Below are positions 10,612 through 21,200 of a stretch of DNA of 64,000 nt, piece by piece. The notes beneath the pieces were generated by a model that made no database searches, was not told the DNA's origin, and saw only the letters and a program-made list of their open reading frames with translations. Each line of letters opens with the position of its first letter. The first letter of the stretch is position 1. The DNA comes from Rhynchopus sp. YZ270_cl-10 (taxonomy: Eukaryota; Euglenozoa; Diplonemea; Diplonemida; Diplonemidae), in NCBI GenBank assembly GCA_964035575.1, contig OZ037921.1, positions 640,501 to 704,500 of the forward strand, written 5' to 3'. Position numbers and translations under genes: made by a program.

Positions 10612-10918
10612 AAGAAAGAAACAAATCAGAAAAAGAATTTTTCGTTGATCGCACCGGATTTTTGTGGAGTGTGTAGGGACAAAATCAAAAAAAATTCTGT
10701 GGATAAGTTGTGTCGTGTTTACATCGCTCACACCAAAAAATTCGGGCACACTCAGATACGTTTTCATTTCCTCCCCTACAACCTTTGCAAGGCAGTTGTC
10801 ACAAAAAAAAGTACGCTTTTTTTTGTTGAAAAATTGAAAAATTGAGAACGTGTGGACACCTCGCTTTTATCGTGTGAGCTCCACTATTTTTGTTTTTTCC
10901 CTTTTGAAAAAGCATTTG
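10612..10918. repeat. Repeat copy homologous to 1007-1197
   Basis: This is a near-identical second copy of the sequence at 1007-1197, followed by different sequence after about 10815. It has no gene. It provides the empty site for the hAT element at 1198-1897. Confidence 0.85.
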
Positions 10919-11355
10919 GGTTCGTCCATAAACCCTCCCCCCCCCAAAACCCGCGATTTAGCCATTTTTCAGTTTTTCACCCAGTTCCGGCCATCTGACA
11001 CCCATCTGACACCCATCCTCCACCACAGGAGTGCTGGGGGGTGGTTTTTACACATATTTACACTTACACATGTCCAATATTACACAAATCGAGGAAATTT
11101 TTGGGAAAATGAGGACTGGAAAGCCGTACAGCAACAGGGGGAGTGATGGGGGTTTTTAAACCCTAAAACCCTCAAACCCGTTAACCGCAAACCCGTAAAC
11201 TAATAATTTGCCTCTCAAACCACCTCCAGGGTGATGCAGGATGTGTTATATAGCTGCCGGAGGGGTTTCAGAGCCCTTCCTGGGGGCGGAAATGGGCGAA
11301 AAACTGAAAAATGGCTAAATCGCGGGTTTTGGGGGGGAGGGTTTATGGACGAAGC
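10919..11355. mobile_element. 437-bp element with 6-bp TSD
   Basis: The inverted ends run from G(G/C)TTCGTCCATAAACC through a C run and AAAACCCGCGATTTAGCC, over 50 bp in all. The flanking duplication CATTTG lies at 10913-10918 and 11356-11361. No open frame of note. Confidence 0.88.
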
Positions 11356-12137
11356 CATTTGTTTGTTAGGTGGAAAAGGAAAAACTGACGATTGCGTCCT
11401 GTGTACACATAATACACAATCGCGATAGATAAAGAAATCTTTAAAGGGTAATGTGTCTGAGTCACAACACAGAGGTGGGGGAAGAGAGGGGGTAAGGGAC
11501 GTTAAGCCTTACAAGCGGCAATACACCTTGCTTTGCACGGCACACATCCCTCAGTGTTAGTAGTCAGAAGTAAAAATCAAAATTTCTCAAAAATAGAAAC
11601 TAACTTCAGGAATTGAATAGAAAACAAAGAAAAAACAAAGAAAGTGCGCAGGTGCACAGGTTATACAGAAGATAACAACACCAAACAAAACAAAGAAACA
11701 GAGCGAAAGCAGAGTGAAGCAGAGTGAAGCAGAGTGAAACAGAGTGCACAGGTTGTGGCAATAATTATCAATGTCAAGCAAAAAAAACAAAAACAAAAAC
11801 AAAAAAAATAAAATAAAACCCTGATATGACTGTGTCTCTGCATGTGGACACATATCTTGATGTTGAAAAGAATCAGTCAACCGTTATAGCTAAGAGTGTG
11901 GGGTAAAGGAACATTATGCAAGAGTGTTGCAGAGATTGAAACAAAGAAAAACAGGAAAACGCTGGGCGAACCCGGTTTAAGTTAGTCTTTTTTTTGGCTA
12001 TCACACACTGCAGCAACTCTTCACACAAGGATGAATACAATGAAGACCACACACACGGCAAGAGAGAAGACTCTTGCCAATGGCAGCTGACAGTTCAAAC
12101 CAAGACACGTCTGTTGTTAAATCATCAAAAGGGTGAC
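11356..12137. other. Gene-free stretch downstream of the collagen-like gene
   Basis: No gene was recognised. A 10-bp unit AGAGTGAAGC is repeated about four times at 11711-11745. A hairpin of the AAGATGA superfamily lies at 11823-11856, with outer stem GATATG/CATATC and inner stem TGTGTC/GACACA. Confidence 0.6.
11823..11856 (-). repeat. Family B hairpin with compensated stem
   Basis: The outer stem GATATG/CATATC replaces the usual AAGATG/CATCTT, and the inner stem is TGTGTC/GACACA. Both arms changed together, which supports a conserved RNA fold. Confidence 0.6.
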
Positions 12138-13136
12138 TCAGCCCAACTGCACTGCAGGGGACTGTGTGTTGGGGGTGCGCTTGTATATCACGACAGCCGC
12201 AACCAGCAGCACCGCACTAACGCCCATGGCAGCGATGCCGACAATGAACAGGGTACTTCCGCTGTTTGATCCCTCCGGGCCAGCGATCCCTCTTTCACCA
12301 GTTGCTCCAGTTGCTCCTTTGGCACCATCCTTCCCTGCTGGACCTGTTGCTCCTGTTGGGCCTGCTGGGAGAGACGGAGATGGGCCAGACTTCACAAGGT
12401 CGCACCCGAAGGAAAGGTACAACAGGTTGACATGTGCCCGCTCAAGATCAATAGCACTAAAACACGTGCCACAGGGGACAAAGAAAACCTGCTTCTCTGT
12501 GGACGTTGAGCTTGCCTGCTCGTACGTGACCACACCATCCTGGAAGTCTGTCACTGTGATCACCACTGTCGGGAAGGGACACACGGCGATTAGCACAGCC
12601 TCCCCAAACGGGACGTACTGCACCCTGTTGCCGCTTTCGGAGGTGCACCGGAACTCTGGTGCACAGGCTGCAGTGGACACGTTCACAGACTGGGCAGCGA
12701 AAGCGTCAGCAGGCGACGGTGTTGCCACAGGTAGGGATGGGACTGGTGTCGTGATGTCGTGGAAGGTGACCGCTACGTTGGAGATCTCCACGAGGCAATT
12801 CGGTGATGAGACCTGTACGTTGGCGAAGATATTACCTCCGTCACAGAAGGTGGTGATGGTGGTGTTTGCAGTGGCTTCCATGAAATGAAATGCCGCGGTG
12901 TCACGGTTGTCGGTGATGCAGTCGATAGTGAGACCCGGAGTGCCCCCATCGTGACACGTCACCTTCCCAACATCCATCGTGACCGTGACATTATCAAACG
13001 ATGCGTTGCTCCCAAACACAAAGTTGGACGCCTTACTGGAAACCAGTGTGGCTGCACCATTCATATCCGCACCTTCCCCTGAGCACGAGAGCACACACAG
13101 GCACAGTCCTGCGAACACCCTGGCAACGTGCGGCAT
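12138..13136 (-). CDS. Type I membrane protein with collagen-like stalk
   Basis: 332 residues from ATG 13136. An N-terminal signal peptide ends near CVLSCSGEGA. The Cys- and Asn-rich ectodomain has several N-X-S/T sites. It is followed by a short collagen-like run of about 10 Gly-X-Y triplets (GPTGATGPAGKDGAKGATGA...). One membrane segment (FIVGIAAMGVSAVLLVAAVV) and a short basic tail close the protein. A triplet run this short would be a rigid or trimerising stalk rather than true collagen. It is one of several surface proteins in this window. The ligand or role is unknown. Confidence 0.9.
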   Translation of the reverse strand: MPHVARVFAGLCLCVLSCSGEGADMNGAATLVSSKASNFVFGSNASFDNVTVTMDVGKVTCHDGGTPGLTIDCITDNRDTAAFHFMEATANTTITTFCDGGNIFANVQVSSPNCLVEISNVAVTFHDITTPVPSLPVATPSPADAFAAQSVNVSTAACAPEFRCTSESGNRVQYVPFGEAVLIAVCPFPTVVITVTDFQDGVVTYEQASSTSTEKQVFFVPCGTCFSAIDLERAHVNLLYLSFGCDLVKSGPSPSLPAGPTGATGPAGKDGAKGATGATGERGIAGPEGSNSGSTLFIVGIAAMGVSAVLLVAAVVIYKRTPNTQSPAVQLG

Positions 13137-13471
13137 TGTATGTGTATTAAAGATGAGCTGTTGCCGTGTGGTGGGAGGTTGGGGTTGGGAGGGCACATTT
13201 CACAAAATGGCAACAAGGCCCCCTTTTCTTCCACTTCTTTTGACACAGCGAGCCAAATGCTCTGCACGGTGGGGTCGCATGACCATGGGGTCAGCCACAA
13301 CCTCCAAAACCCCATTTTTCTTGGAGTGCACCCTCAAAACTGGCTAAGCGGGGGTGGATTTTTCTTTTTTTTGTTGAGATACAGACTCGAGGCACCCTCC
13401 GACTTTTTTTTCAACAGCTACCAAAAAACCCCCCCTCCCTCCTCCCTCCTCCCTCCTCCCTTCTCCCCTTC

Positions 13472-14017
13472 CTATTCCTTTTGGGTCTTCATTTTCTTTC
13501 GCTTCATGATAAGGAACAATGCAACGCTGTACGGTACCGTTGCAGCCACCCAGAACGCAGCCTGTTTGATACCCCCCGAGGCTCGCAGAGAGGTGTAGAA
13601 CGTTGGTGGCAGCAACACCGCCCAGATCGACGCAAAAGGGACCCCGAGGAGCACACCAGCTACCACCTGAGGGGACGTATGGTTTCCTTGGGTGACGCGA
13701 AGGATGGTGAGCACAGAGCTAGCTGCGATGAGGATGTACTGATATGTTGTGTTATATCCCTGCTGGTCCAGCCATAGGACAGTTGAAGTGCACAGATAGG
13801 CGATGCAGGTGGCATGAGAAGACGGCATCCCCTCGTCCGCTTCTGCTGCGGAGTCCGGTCGTGGGGAGCGGAACAGCTTCTTCAATACCTTAGCAGTTCC
13901 TGCTACTGCAGCAGCCCCAACGACACCCCAGGCATACTCCTCGCTTCTGCTTAACAGGAGCGTCGAAGCGACAGCGCTGGTCACAAAATATTTTGAAGTT
14001 CGATTCAATAAATCCAT
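13472..14017 (-). CDS. PAP2-family membrane phosphatase
   Basis: 181 residues. The three PAP2 signature blocks are visible. The first is KKLFRSPRP (K-x6-RP type). The second is GMPSSHA near residue 64, containing the PSSH catalytic patch. The third is RVTQGNHTSPQVVAG near residue 107, with the catalytic Arg and His. In the third block the usual final Asp is replaced, reading TSPQ rather than SxxD, as in some lipid-phosphate phosphatases. About four hydrophobic helices are present. The length and GMPSSHA resemble dolichyl-diphosphate or lipid-phosphate phosphatases. Predicted role: dephosphorylation of a lipid phosphate or polyprenyl diphosphate in a membrane, probably the ER. The substrate is inferred only from similarity. 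Confidence 0.9.
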   Translation of the reverse strand: MDLLNRTSKYFVTSAVASTLLLSRSEEYAWGVVGAAAVAGTAKVLKKLFRSPRPDSAAEADEGMPSSHATCIAYLCTSTVLWLDQQGYNTTYQYILIAASSVLTILRVTQGNHTSPQVVAGVLLGVPFASIWAVLLPPTFYTSLRASGGIKQAAFWVAATVPYSVALFLIMKRKKMKTQKE

Positions 14018-14674
14018 TGAAAAAAGAATAAGGCAAATTTCTGACGAATTCCAAAGATTTTAGAGCACAAAAAAATCCCCTCCCCCCGACCACCTCTGCA
14101 AATTGGTGAGAAGGGAAGAGGGGAGGGGAAGAGAAGTGGGAGGAAAATTTGGGCAAAAAATAAATCACAGAAACAAAAAAATAACTCGGAGGATGAATGT
14201 TCGTTTATGCACATTTAAACATGTGACATACTAATGAAGTTGATACCGTGCAGGCACTTCTTTTGATGCAGACACGTGAATACTAAAAGAGAGCTTTGGG
14301 CGATGCAAATAAAAATAAGTAAAACCGGGGGAAAGGGGATATTTTCAACAGATGAATTGGGCTGTGACGTCGATAACAACAACCACTGCGGGGAATTGTG
14401 GCTTGAGCTGGGTCAAAAATTTGGGATGGTAACGAATAAGTAAACAAAAGAGAAGTCGAAAGTGCTAACGCCTCACCAGTTCATCGGCGGACGTAGGCAC
14501 ATTTTCCCCTGAGGGTTAGCGGTGTAACAAACGCCTCAACAGACGCGAACACCGAAAGCTAATTGTACTGAAATGGCTTTTCTGCCAGCAGGTCAGCAGA
14601 TGGAACAAAAAACAGAATCTGACTTCTAGGTGGTTGACAAAACATTTCAAATACTTTATTTTCTACCAAATATA

Positions 14675-14851
14675 ATTATACTATGCATACGGCCCGAGTT
14701 GGGTTGAAAAATACTCCCGAATAAATAAATACCAGACTGACTCACTCAGCCTCGACTCAGCGTGGACTCAGTCCGGTAAATATAACTCAGCCTGGGCTCA
14801 TCCAAAACTCAGACTGAGTCGGCCCGACTCGGCCCGTATGCACAGTATAAT
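14675..14851. mobile_element. 177-bp MITE
   Basis: The inverted ends are ATTATACT(A/G)TGCATACGG followed by (C/G)CCGAGT, about 28 bp with three mismatches. The interior is built from ACTCAG/GACTCAG units. No clear target duplication was found. Confidence 0.75.
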
Positions 14852-16170
14852 AGAAGGTATTAATAGGGTGCCACAAAAAAAAGGGAAAACGGTGTTTTCC
14901 TAAAGGATATCTGACACCCATATTCTCTGTCATGCCGGAGTTGTGGAGTGTTGCAGATCATCGGTGCCGTATGCTTTAAAAAGGAACAGGACACAGGACG
15001 GGACACTCCTGACTGCTACTACAAATGAGAAGGTGGCATTGAAAATGAAACGCAGGGAAAAAAGAAAAAAAAAACATACTTTTAAAATAAATGTTGCAAG
15101 ATAATTGATGGGTCGCGGCGTTTAAAGATATTCTAGGTATTTCTATTTCTGCTATCGCTTTGTAAGGACATCACGTTACGTCTGTCGCGTCGCATGTATC
15201 AGAGCGAGGCCATGAGACTGAAACGTGTGGGATGAGCAGAAACAGTTGAGCCTTTTGTGCCGCAAAAAAAATAAAGGAAACCTGAGTGAGGAGTGAACCA
15301 CCAAGGACGAAACGTATCTTTAAGAACAAACGCGAACAATAAAAAAAAAAGAGCCTTCGAAAGATGAATGTGTCTCTCGTTATTCTGATACATAAAAGGG
15401 AAAAGTTCATTGAGGGTTATGGCAAGCTTCTCGGTGCTTAACCTTTAAAAAAATGGAAGAAAAAAATGGTGGATGAACCTGAGCCTAGTATCGAACAAAA
15501 GAAACATTGAGAAGTTCGCTAAATCAGAAAAAGACAAACGGACCCAAAAGGGAACACCACGCATCTTAACAAAAATATAATTGTATCAAAGAAAACACAA
15601 CACAAACCAGAACAAAACAAAAAAATGAATCCTCTTTGCCCATACAGCCGGGCGCATCAAAGAGGTGATCGTGCAAAGACGAGAGTGGGACTGCCGTATT
15701 CGGCTGTTCTCCCTCTATCAATTGAAACCAATGTACCATAAAGGGTGAAGGGTGAAGGGGAAAGCAGCTAGCAAACTCTACATTGCAACAATCTTACACC
15801 ATGAACAAAGAAAGTTGAAAGTGCAAACGGCTCGCACAAAGAAAAACAAAAAAAAAGGGGGAAAGGTTGGTTAAGATCGGTCTCACCTTGCTTGGCCACC
15901 TAACAAAAATAGGGCACGTAGCCAATAATAAAATAGAGAAGTTGAAAGTGCAAACGCCTCACCGTTCATCGGCGGACGCAGATCACTGTCGCAGCCCGCA
16001 GACGTAGGAATCCCTTGCGTGATTCAGTATTGCAACGTCTTTTCCCCCCCCATCTGCCAACAGCGGAACACATAAACAAAAAAAGATATTTTTTTTCCTT
16101 TCATTTGTGTGCCCTGAGTTGTCACAGGAGCGGGGAGTGGGAATGTCGAAGAAACCCCCTTGAAAGATGA

Positions 16171-16201
16171 AGTATGTAACGTAATGAAGTTACGTTACAT
16201 G
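16171..16201 (-). terminator. Hairpin 100 bases past a stop codon
   Basis: ATGTAACGTAA and TTACGTTACAT form a perfect 11-bp stem around a five-base loop. The plus strand has AAAGATGAA just before it, as in the AAGATGA hairpin family. The position downstream of the type I surface gene suggests a 3'-end or processing role, but only the structure is seen. Confidence 0.45.
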
Positions 16202-16300
16202 CTAACGTAAACGAAGTTATTTCAGATCTTCGGGCAAATGTCCACAGCGGTTGAAGGGGCAAAAAAAAAACATGCGAAAAGCGGAGGGGGGAAAGTGCCT

Positions 16301-18079
16301 TCACAGTTCTGTAGAACCCTCACCTACCTCAGCCTTTGCCCTCAATTCCGTTTGTTCAGCCTGCATTCTCTTTGCCTTCTTCTGCCGCATCTTGAAGCAC
16401 AATGCTCCCATGCCCAACACCACCCCTGTTACTGCTATCGCAATCACCCACCCCACCCACCGCTCCACCTCCACAGGCCTCGCCCAGAACACCGACGGGG
16501 GTGGCAGCGTCCGCACCACCACCTTCACCCCCCCTCCCTCCTCACCCCCTTGCACACCTTCTTGACCTTCACCTTCACCTCCGTTCCCATTGTTTTGAGT
16601 ATTACCTTCACTTTCATCGACCGGCAATGTCACCGTCACATCCTTTACCCCAGCTGGAGTGACTGTTTTAACATCTTCCGGTCCAGATGTGAGGGAAGGG
16701 GAAGGGGTGGGTGGGTTTGTGGAGCTCGAGGTTGGCATCTCTGTGGGTAAAACCGAAGGCGGTTCGGTTTCTGGGGTGGCAGTCTCGGGGACAACCTTCG
16801 GTGGGACATCAGTCGCTTTGACATCATTAAAAATTTCAAGAGAAATGTCAGTATCGGCATGCAGTGTCACCCCTGCGTACATATAACCCCCTAATGAAGA
16901 CGCTACAACCTTCACTGTCTCTGTAATTGCGGCGTCAAATAGCATATGTTGTGGCCGTATTATGGCAAGATTGTTATCAAGAATAACTCCAAAAGTCCCT
17001 TCTGATGATTGAAACACCACCAAGATGCTGCCGTTGTTGAGAAACGTTGCGTCAACGATGTTGCGTTCATTGATCCGGGTCGTCCCTTCGAATATGGTTT
17101 CAAATCTGTCAGGCATCGTGAGAATTACGCTTCCAGAGACAACACTAAAGATTTCTGCGTAGGATGCTATCTGCACCTTCACCGCATAACCTACAAAGGT
17201 GGCAGAGGTTTCAACCACAGCTTCGAAGACGAAGTGCTCCTCTAACTTCTCAACAATCTTATCTTCAAGGGAATGCGTCGAGAGAATGACATGCTTTCCG
17301 TAGACCCGCCCTACTGCAGCCTCTCTCATCTGCGGTGCCGGGAGCGGGTCGTATCGAAGCCCGCCTCTACCGCTAATAGACCCGGTAACTGACGTTGCTA
17401 ATTTGTTGTCCTGTATGGACGCCAGGAGCACACCATTCTCGAGTGTCGCTCCTGATGCAGTGATTGTAGGCAAACACAGCGGCATCGCGTACAGCCAGGA
17501 CGCACCGTCGTAGATATCGCCCTCCCCCTTAGTCTTTCCGTCTGTTCCGTAGATGCTGTATTTGAGAGTGTTGGTCCCGCTTTCTTCTTTGTAGCTGAGA
17601 GCAAACCCCCCATTAGGCAGTGCGCAGGCAAATATGCTACAGATGTCGCCAGAAGCGGGGCCACGGATGGTGATGGGAGGGGTGTAGCCTGGCATGAGCG
17701 TTTTTGTGTAGAATTGAATGCGTATGTCATCGTCGTCGACGTACATCAGCGCGTATTGCCCGCTTGATAGAAATATGCCGGTAGGTTCCTTCTGGTTGTC
17801 AGGTTTGGTTCCACTGCTTATCCAAAGGTCTGAGGTAGTGTCCCGTCTTCGCCCTGCAGCAACTGGCTCTCCCATAGCATTGAACACTTTCGCATAAACC
17901 CCGTATTTCTCTGTCCAGTCCTGCCCCTTGCTTGCCCATGTCACAACGAATTCGCCATTAGCACCTAGGATGATAAAAGGGTCGATCTGCGACCCCACTG
18001 AATAGGTGTTCACCTGCATCGTTGTGCAGCAAACAAAACCCACACATAGCAATAGAACTGATAGACGACACAGAATCAT
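16301..18079 (-). CDS. Type I surface protein with beta-propeller-like ectodomain
   Basis: 592 residues from the in-frame ATG MILCRLS. A signal peptide (LLLCVGFVCC) is followed by an ectodomain of about 430 residues. That ectodomain has repeated short beta-rich units such as FIILGANGEFVVTW, GQYALMYVDDDDI and NGGFALSYKE. This spacing suggests a propeller-like fold without a recognised family. A Pro/Ser/Thr/Glu-rich stalk, a Gly/Glu-rich segment and one membrane helix (WVIAIAVTGVVLGMGALCF) follow, then a basic cytoplasmic tail. It resembles a cell-surface adhesion or receptor protein; no enzyme motif is seen. The next gene upstream (18276-21896) lies about 200 bases away. Confidence 0.87.
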   Translation of the reverse strand: MILCRLSVLLLCVGFVCCTTMQVNTYSVGSQIDPFIILGANGEFVVTWASKGQDWTEKYGVYAKVFNAMGEPVAAGRRRDTTSDLWISSGTKPDNQKEPTGIFLSSGQYALMYVDDDDIRIQFYTKTLMPGYTPPITIRGPASGDICSIFACALPNGGFALSYKEESGTNTLKYSIYGTDGKTKGEGDIYDGASWLYAMPLCLPTITASGATLENGVLLASIQDNKLATSVTGSISGRGGLRYDPLPAPQMREAAVGRVYGKHVILSTHSLEDKIVEKLEEHFVFEAVVETSATFVGYAVKVQIASYAEIFSVVSGSVILTMPDRFETIFEGTTRINERNIVDATFLNNGSILVVFQSSEGTFGVILDNNLAIIRPQHMLFDAAITETVKVVASSLGGYMYAGVTLHADTDISLEIFNDVKATDVPPKVVPETATPETEPPSVLPTEMPTSSSTNPPTPSPSLTSGPEDVKTVTPAGVKDVTVTLPVDESEGNTQNNGNGGEGEGQEGVQGGEEGGGVKVVVRTLPPPSVFWARPVEVERWVGWVIAIAVTGVVLGMGALCFKMRQKKAKRMQAEQTELRAKAEVGEGSTEL

Positions 18080-18194
18080 GTTGCTAATATTGTTGTTTTT
18101 TTTCAGGCTGTCATAATGTGTTTTTTTTTCCTTTTGTGTGTCAAATTCCTGCATTGTTTTGTTTTGTTTTCGAAATCAAAAAAAAGTAGAGTTG

Positions 18195-18230
18195 AAATAC
18201 AAAGCCCTCTCGTATTGCTTTAACATTTTG
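18195..18230 (-). repeat. Family G short repeat
   Basis: The plus strand reads GAAATACAAAGCCCTCTCGT. Other copies lie at about 24137-24172, 40838-40872 and 59222-59260. On the minus strand the unit is GTACACTGTCACGAGAGGGC...TGTAC, a stem closing the loop CACGAGAGG that families A and B also carry. Confidence 0.55.
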
Positions 18231-18250
18231 TTCTCTTTTTTGGTACTCAA

Positions 18251-18280
18251 AATAGGCAACCACGGAAGTGGTTGCCTATT
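18251..18280 (-). terminator. Perfect 13-bp hairpin overlapping a stop codon
   Basis: AATAGGCAACCAC pairs exactly with GTGGTTGCCTATT around a four-base loop. A further CTCA/TGAG pairing follows across a one-base bulge. The TAG stop (18276-18278) of the large membrane-protein gene lies inside the 5' arm in the sense direction. It may act in 3'-end formation or translation termination, or be a 3' cis element. Confidence 0.6.
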
Positions 18281-21200
18281 GAGAAAGAAAGTCCAAAACC
18301 ACCAAAGCACGCCCAGCATAACGGAACGGCACAATGACAACGAGGATGAGGGCCGAGGCCCAGCCTGCGAGGAGTGGGTCGATGCGGATGCAGGGCCCTT
18401 CTGCTGAGAGGAGGAGGACGCCGTTTTGGATGCAGTGCAGGCCGTTCGCTTCTTCGAAGATATCTACCCCGGTGGAAGCTAGACAAACAAACGAGGCTGG
18501 AAGCACCAGACCCAACATCGCCAGCACCGTCACCTTATCCACCCACCCCGCAGGCGGGGGCACACACCTCACCCGCAGCAACCCTCCCTTCGACAGATAC
18601 GACCCCACACCCCCCACCCGCACCACACAACGACACACCGGCTCCCTTGGTACCCGAAACCTCACCCCAGGCAAGGCAGCGAAACTGCGGGTCACCTCAC
18701 CCCATGCACCCTCCAGTCGTGTCTGTGCCGTTTCCTCTAGGAGGTCTGCTGTCTCGCTGGAAGCTGATGAGCTGACGTCTAGGTCTGTTGGGGGTATGCT
18801 GATGCTGGGATGTGTGAGGTGCTCCCAAGTGCTGTGTTGTCGCCAGCAGTACATATGAGAGAGGTGAACCTTGTTTCTTGCAAAGTCCGGTATTTCGCAC
18901 ATCTCCCCTCCACGCGACACATTAAAAATATTGCAAAAAACCACAAATCTTGCCTCCTTTGCCACCGAAAACATCTGATCCGTCACCAACCCATTTACCA
19001 CAACATGCGATGCACTGCACCGAACAGCATCTAATATAAGATTTCCTGGGGCAAAGGAGAGGACCTGCAGTTGGGGGAGGGGGGCAATCGGTTCGATGGT
19101 CACACCATGGTCACCTTGCGTCCACCCTGACACCGAAAGCTCGAGAACCGAAAACCCCTTTTGCGAGAGAAGATCCTCACCCCTGAGGCTCGGCCCACCT
19201 ACACCAAGCACGGCCAATGCTTCATAACACTGTGCAAGCGACCGGAACGGACACAACGCACTGCCGGACTCAGGACACCTCAAAAACCCTGTCCGCCCCG
19301 CACTCCTCTGCCCCCCAAACGGCACGCCCTGGGAATACTCTACGTAATACGTAAGCCGCTCTTTATCTTTGCACTGCGCCTGCTGGCACGCTAAGGAGAC
19401 TGTACCGCAGAGACCATAAGATTTCGTGGGTGGAGGTGGCGGACGAACGCTACTCCTACGACGGGCTAGACTCTGTGGTGGGTCGTCTACAGTAGTGTCT
19501 GTGGTGATGTTTGTATCTTCCTCTCTTCCATTGTTTCTGAGAAATTCAATCAAAAAGAACGCTTTTCCATCATGTTTGAGAAGCGGAAGACACGTCATGA
19601 TAATCGAATCCTCACTAAAGGTGCTGTTCAGCTGGCGTAGTGTTTTGAACGCATGCCGTCCCATCGCGATAGAACGCTCCCCAGCGCGGGTGTTTCCTCG
19701 GCGTTGGTCCAGAATTTCTGCTTTCACGAAGGACTCCGGTATTGCCTGCTGCACCACCAACATCTCCCCCCAGGATTTTTTTAGGGTAACTTTTAGCACA
19801 CCAGATTCAGAGAACAGCTTTGTTGCAGAAAACCCCATATACGCCCCTTCTGTTAGAAACAGACCAGACAGCGGGGTGCCCCCCACCGCTTGGTAACGCT
19901 TTTCCGTAAAATCACAGCCCCCTAACATTTTATTCGTAAACTCTGCTGAGCATTGCGCGAACCCTCGCATATGGGGCTTTGTTCTGCAGTCCTCTTCCCT
20001 CTCAATTGGCGCGAAGAGGTTGTCTATGGGGATATTCAGCTCTGTTAGGGAACGGTCTTCCTTTGATCGAAAGCGTCGATAGGACATGACCCATGCTGTC
20101 AAGGCATTGGTGCGGTTTTCATTCTCATTCTCTTTCTGCCCCTCTGGAGGTGATGCCTTGTGACACCCTTCAAGATGGTCCTTGAAGAGCAGATAGCTCC
20201 GCATCCTGCAACGGAGTTGTTTTAGAGTGTTCTCCCCCCCTTCCCCTTCCCCCTCCGTCTTGTTGTCACCTTCAAAGAGAGCCTTTGCGACCCACCAGGA
20301 AGACCGTCGTGCTACTTCCTGCGTTGGGTTGCCTAAGAGCGTTTCGTTCGTGTGGTCGAGGTAGATTTGTTTGAATTTCTCTGGTAATATGGAGTCGGTA
20401 TCGAGACAGCGTGTTGCGATGTGTTGTGTGTCGGTGTCGTCGAGCGTGCTGTTGGAGAGAACAGAAGAAAGGTCGGATGCAGCGTGCAACGAAGGCGCTC
20501 CGGTGCCGTTGAGGAATGTATCCAAGATGTCATCCTCCTGGGAAACAAAGAAAAAAAACCCGGTACGGAACGTTGCATACGAAGTACACTCTAGGGTGTC
20601 AAACACTGCAGTTAAACATGGCAAAAAGCGTGCAAAGACGGTATGTTGTGGTGACAACAACGGGGCGCTCAACACCCCTTCCACCCCAAGCGCATGGTGC
20701 AAAAACATTACCAACACAGAAAAGACCAATTCTGACAACCCATTTGCAGCAGCCATTACATATAAATCAGGGTCAACACCTACCGTCAGCTTCTTTAATG
20801 CCAACACTGCAAGCTCATAGCAACCTAGCGAAAGCGCCTCACGGAGCACAATGTACAGCTGTACATCCATCGGCATTGGGGAAGGGGGATTTTCTAAAAC
20901 GCTTTTGTAGCCATGAATCCCTTCTGCCAGGCTAGGGTCCTGAAGTGTCGCCCTAATAGCAGAGTCGAGAGAAGGCCCGTTGGCAGCTTCTTTGCGCCCT
21001 CCCTTCCGTTTTCCCTTGGTTTGGTTTCCCTCCCATTCGCGGACGACCCTAAAGAGTTTCCCCCATGCGGTAAGGAGTTGTGCTTGCCTCTCTGGCACTT
21101 CAATGTTATTAAGAATTTCTTCTAGGAGGTCGTCAGAGACGGTGCTTAGTGTTTCGTGGTAATGCCCTGCAAAGGCCCCAGCCCCAGGGGTGCGTGGTGT

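Larger units (their letters stand above)
14018..16300. other. Gene-free stretch with MITE and hairpins
   Basis: No complete gene. A MITE lies at 14675-14851. Family C copies lie at 14440-14510 and 15946-16005, and AAGATGA-type hairpins near 15362, 15466 and 15862. A strong 11-bp hairpin lies at 16171-16201. A possible orphan exon on the minus strand near 14346-14415 reads LTQLKPQFPAVVVVIDVTAQ then a stop. I could not attach it to a start. Confidence 0.5.

Noticed and set aside
11156-11215. Telomere-like AAACCCTAAAACCCTC
   Set aside because: Only a few irregular units, lying inside a transposon with defined ends.
12138-13136. True collagen
   Set aside because: Only about 10 Gly-X-Y triplets in a membrane-anchored protein; called a collagen-like stalk instead.
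15700-16010. CRISPR-like or tandem arrays
   Set aside because: The repeats are dispersed, diverged and unevenly spaced, without unique spacers of constant length.
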